DNA from: Sphingobium chlorophenolicum
GTDB lineage: Bacteria; Pseudomonadota; Alphaproteobacteria; Sphingomonadales; Sphingomonadaceae
NCBI RefSeq assembly: GCF_000722875.1
Contig: NZ_JFHR01000014.1
Coordinates: forward strand, 1 to 64,000
DNA: 64,000 bases
Direction of reading: 5' to 3'
Every line of letters begins with the position of its first letter. Position 1 is the first letter of the stretch. Positions 61,652-64,000 of the stretch are shown piece by piece. The notes under the pieces were generated by a model. It had not been told where the DNA came from. It worked only from the letters and a program-made list of their open reading frames with translations, and made no database searches. The translations under genes and the position numbers were made by a program.

Positions 61652-62982
61652 CCCGCACTCCCGTCCATCAGGTCGCGGGAGAGCTGGTCGAGATATTGGT
61701 CGAGATTGGCGACGCCATCGCCATCCGCATCGTCCCAGGGATCGGCCTTGCGCGGATCGGCGCCATGTTGCGCTTCCCAGCGGTCGTCCATGCCGTCGCC
61801 GTCCGCATCGAGATAGGGCGCACCGGGCGCGGGTTCATCGATCAGGCCGGGTTGCTTGACGATATGCCCCTTGCGCTCGCGCACCTGATGGACGATCCGC
61901 CGGTCGAACGGGTCGCGGGGGAAAGCGCCCGCTTCGCCCAGCACCGATTCATAGGCCGCGTCCGCCGGTTCCGCCGCGATGGTGGCGGGGCAGGGGGGCC
62001 TGTCCACCTTCGTCTGTTCGATCAGCGGGGAGATATGGACGAAATCGCCGTCGAACCGGTTGTCGGCCAGATAGACTTTGGCGATCCCCTTCGATCCCGT
62101 GACGTTGCGCGCCACGCCGACCGTGTCGGACCGGGTGTTCTTCCCCGCGATGAAGCTGTTGCCGATCAGGGACACCGGCACGCCGCCGAAACTTTCCCAG
62201 ATTTCCGCGAATTCCGACTGGCCGTTATACAGGATGTTGTTGATCACCTCCGCGCAGGAACCGGGCGGGAAGTTCAGGTCCGGATTGCGGTCGCCATTAT
62301 GGGCGCAGATATTGCCGATGAAGCTCAGATGCTGCGGCCCCTTGGGGTCGCTCGCCAGCAGCGCGCATTTGTCGTGTTTGGGAATCCCCTCCGCGAAGAT
62401 GCTGTTGCTGATCGTGATCCAGTCATTGTCGCCATAGCCGTTGATCAGCTCGTCCCGCGCCCAGCTTGCGCTGACATGGTCGATGATGACCTGGCGGCTA
62501 TTCTCTATGGTGAAGCTGTCCTCCGACCCGCGATGCGTACCGGTGCGGTCGTTGCGCACGCGGATGTGGCGGATGACGATGTCGTGCGTATTCTTGATCA
62601 GGATCGGCGTGCGCCCTTCCGCGCCGCCCGCATGGGTGATGACGATTCCCCCGCCCGGCGCGGTCTGCCCGGCGATGGTCAGCCAGGGATTGGCGATCAC
62701 CGGCGGACGGCTGGTGAAGCGGATCACGCCGCTCACCCGGAATATGCACACGCGCGGTCCGGAGGCGTCGATGCAGGCGCGCAGCGACCCCGGCCCGCTG
62801 TCGGCCAGCGTGTCCACGGCAACGATCCGCCCGCCGCGCCCGCCCTTTGCTGCCGCGCCATAGCCCATAGCGCCCGGAAAGGCGGGTTCGCCCTTCACCG
62901 GCTGCGCCCGCGATTCGCTGCCCGCGCCGGAACAGCCCGCCATCACGACGGGTAATATGATCCCGGCCAGCAGCCACTTCAT
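61648..62982 (-). CDS. Beta-helix (pectate-lyase-like) lipoprotein
   Basis: 444 residues from ATG 62982. The lipobox is in MKWLLAGIILPVVMAGCSG. The mature part begins AFPGAMGYGAAAKGGRGGRIVAVDTLADSGPGSLRACID, the pectate-lyase superfamily start, then beta-helix rungs such as IVIRHIRVRNDRTGTHRGSEDSFTIENSRQVIIDHVSASWARDELI. The C-terminus carries an EF-hand-like segment (YLDADGDGMDDRWEAQHGADP). It likely binds or cleaves an acidic polysaccharide at the cell surface. Catalytic Arg/Lys residues cannot be confirmed from sequence alone. It overlaps both neighbours by 4 bases. Confidence 0.82.
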   Translation of the reverse strand: MKWLLAGIILPVVMAGCSGAGSESRAQPVKGEPAFPGAMGYGAAAKGGRGGRIVAVDTLADSGPGSLRACIDASGPRVCIFRVSGVIRFTSRPPVIANPWLTIAGQTAPGGGIVITHAGGAEGRTPILIKNTHDIVIRHIRVRNDRTGTHRGSEDSFTIENSRQVIIDHVSASWARDELINGYGDNDWITISNSIFAEGIPKHDKCALLASDPKGPQHLSFIGNICAHNGDRNPDLNFPPGSCAEVINNILYNGQSEFAEIWESFGGVPVSLIGNSFIAGKNTRSDTVGVARNVTGSKGIAKVYLADNRFDGDFVHISPLIEQTKVDRPPCPATIAAEPADAAYESVLGEAGAFPRDPFDRRIVHQVRERKGHIVKQPGLIDEPAPGAPYLDADGDGMDDRWEAQHGADPRKADPWDDADGDGVANLDQYLDQLSRDLMDGSAG

Positions 62983-63983
62983 GATGCATCCCCGCTGCGC
63001 AGCGAATAGCCGTATCGGCGCAGCAAGGGCGCGCACAAAAGGGTGAACAGCGCCTGTTTCCATCCCGGCATGTCCCGTTTCCACTTGTCGTCGCCCAGGA
63101 TGGTGAGCGATTTGCGCATCCGGTGGCGGCTGCCCGCGACCTGATGGCGCGGTTCGAAAGGGGCAAGGCCGTCGGCCGGCAGATGCGGCCTTTCCCCCAC
63201 CAGCGTCACGATCCGTCCGATTTCCCGGCGCGGATCGACCACGAAATCCTCATAGCGGACGCGGATGGCGCGCCCCGGCCCGACCCGGCGGCACAGCATT
63301 TCCGCCGCCAGATTTACCATCGACCAGCGCAGCGCCGTGTAGAGCAGCGGCTTTGGCCGCAATTCGCGCTGCACCCCCTTTTCGACGCTGCGCCGATGTC
63401 CCTTCATCAGCGACCAGGCGACTCCGCGCCCATCGCGCACGACATGCACGACATGCAGGTCGATCCCCGGCATCGCCGCCAGCGCGAAGGCGCGCCCCGG
63501 CAGCTTCGATGAATCCACCAATATCGGCCGTCCCGACACCGCCGCCATGCCGCGCAGCAATTTCAGCGTCTGGCGCCGATGATTGCGCCATCCCGGCCAA
63601 CGCAGCCACCGCCCCGGCGCGACCAACCCCTCCGTCCGTTCCTGCGCCCGGCGATAGGCCGCCAGAAATCCCTCCGGCTCGCCCTGGGTCCAGCGGGCCA
63701 CAATGGCCTTCCATTCCGGGCAGTCGCGCACCCGCGCCCCGCAGGCGCAATATTCGTCCCTGTCCCACACATGCCGCGCCAGCGTCGTGACCTCGCCCGC
63801 GCCCATGATCGCCGGATGCTCGCCCAGCGCTATGTCCAGCAGGGTGGTTCCGCTCCGCCCATAGCCCGCCACATAGATCAGCCTGATCGCGCCCCGTTCG
63901 GCGGCGGGGGCGGCGGCTTCGGTAGTCCGGCCCGCCATCGGGGGCGCTTCGGCATCGCGCAGGGGCAGGATCGCATCCGTCAC
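62979..63983 (-). CDS. PAPS-dependent sulfotransferase
   Basis: 334 residues. The 5'-phosphosulfate loop is LIYVAGYGRSGTTLLDIAL (about 41-47), and the 3'-phosphate site is HVVHVVRDGRGVAWSLMKGHRRS (about 186). A Cys-rich stretch (EYCACGARVRDCPEW) lies near residue 80. It transfers sulfate from PAPS to a carbohydrate or other acceptor. The start is GTG 63983, which overlaps an upstream stop (GTGA). With the next two genes it forms a fully coupled operon that may make or process a sulfated polysaccharide. Confidence 0.87.
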   Translation of the reverse strand: MTDAILPLRDAEAPPMAGRTTEAAAPAAERGAIRLIYVAGYGRSGTTLLDIALGEHPAIMGAGEVTTLARHVWDRDEYCACGARVRDCPEWKAIVARWTQGEPEGFLAAYRRAQERTEGLVAPGRWLRWPGWRNHRRQTLKLLRGMAAVSGRPILVDSSKLPGRAFALAAMPGIDLHVVHVVRDGRGVAWSLMKGHRRSVEKGVQRELRPKPLLYTALRWSMVNLAAEMLCRRVGPGRAIRVRYEDFVVDPRREIGRIVTLVGERPHLPADGLAPFEPRHQVAGSRHRMRKSLTILGDDKWKRDMPGWKQALFTLLCAPLLRRYGYSLRSGDAS

Positions 63984-64000
63984 AAGGGGGTCATCCTTCG
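63980..64000 (-). CDS. Possible C-terminal end of an upstream coupled gene (partial)
   Basis: The last 21 bases read as a minus-strand frame ending …RRMTPL-stop, whose TGA (63982-63980) overlaps the sulfotransferase GTG. The 4-base overlap matches the other junctions of this operon, so an upstream gene beyond the window is likely. Only seven codons are visible and no function can be given. Confidence 0.3.
   Translation of the reverse strand, partial: RRMTPL

Overview
The window comes from a GC-rich alphaproteobacterial chromosome, most likely a sphingomonad (Sphingobium/Sphingomonas type). The evidence is a PgmG-type phosphoglucomutase/phosphomannomutase, MipZ, MmcB, DUF1491 and DUF3576 proteins, TonB-receptor and FadL outer-membrane genes, and palindromic repeats (cctcccc / gatgggg arms) typical of that group. 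The most informative landmark is at about 28.42-28.71 kb. A non-coding stretch between ppsR (the DUF299/RP001 homologue) and hemE carries two perfect DnaA boxes, two weaker ones, an AT-rich tract and six GANTC sites. This is the alphaproteobacterial chromosomal origin (oriC) neighbourhood. Genes left of it are mostly on the minus strand and genes right of it mostly on the plus strand, as expected for two diverging replication forks.

Left arm (0-28.4 kb). The edge holds the end of an IS256-family element, followed by a TerC-family membrane protein, rho, a periplasmic retropepsin-like protease, a class A penicillin-binding protein, msrB, and the DUF3576-leuS-lptE-holA block. Then come a putative outer-membrane protein, a thiamine-phosphate-synthase-like gene, a PLP-homeostasis gene, a TonB-dependent receptor, pdeM, trhO, a run SCO-ycgN-ygjP-small ORF, an ankyrin protein, mmcB, a SleB-type hydrolase, an hpf-ptsN-thioesterase-DUF1491 run, and the origin-proximal run ppsR-maf-aroE-coaE-dnaQ.

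Right arm (28.7-64 kb). hemE-hemJ, panC, mipZ-dnaJ-like-pgmG, fadL, ispG, an EamA transporter, a GNAT enzyme, ftsK, lolA, xthA-ribA-L,D-transpeptidase, glnD and mutS (minus), and a MaeB-type malic enzyme. A compact coenzyme F420 cassette (cofE-cofD-cofC) lies divergent from a flavin reductase. A very large RTX/cadherin type I secreted protein follows, and the window ends in a translationally coupled glycosyltransferase / beta-helix lyase-like lipoprotein / sulfotransferase operon that looks like part of a polysaccharide locus.

Non-coding highlights are: (1) two paralogous small-RNA loci (about 34.0 and 41.2 kb) with identical internal spacing, a shared CCTCTCCT loop and good terminators, each preceded at the same distance by the same 19-bp palindromic element, but in opposite orientation; (2) two long (about 140 nt) imperfect hairpin elements upstream of xthA and maeB; (3) seven copies of a composite palindromic repeat and several two-armed REP-like repeats; (4) an ispG start codon placed directly behind a terminator-like hairpin that contains its only plausible Shine-Dalgarno; (5) a 34-residue membrane ORF with an excellent ribosome site between a GNAT gene and ftsK. 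All functional assignments come from reading translated sequence; no database search was run.
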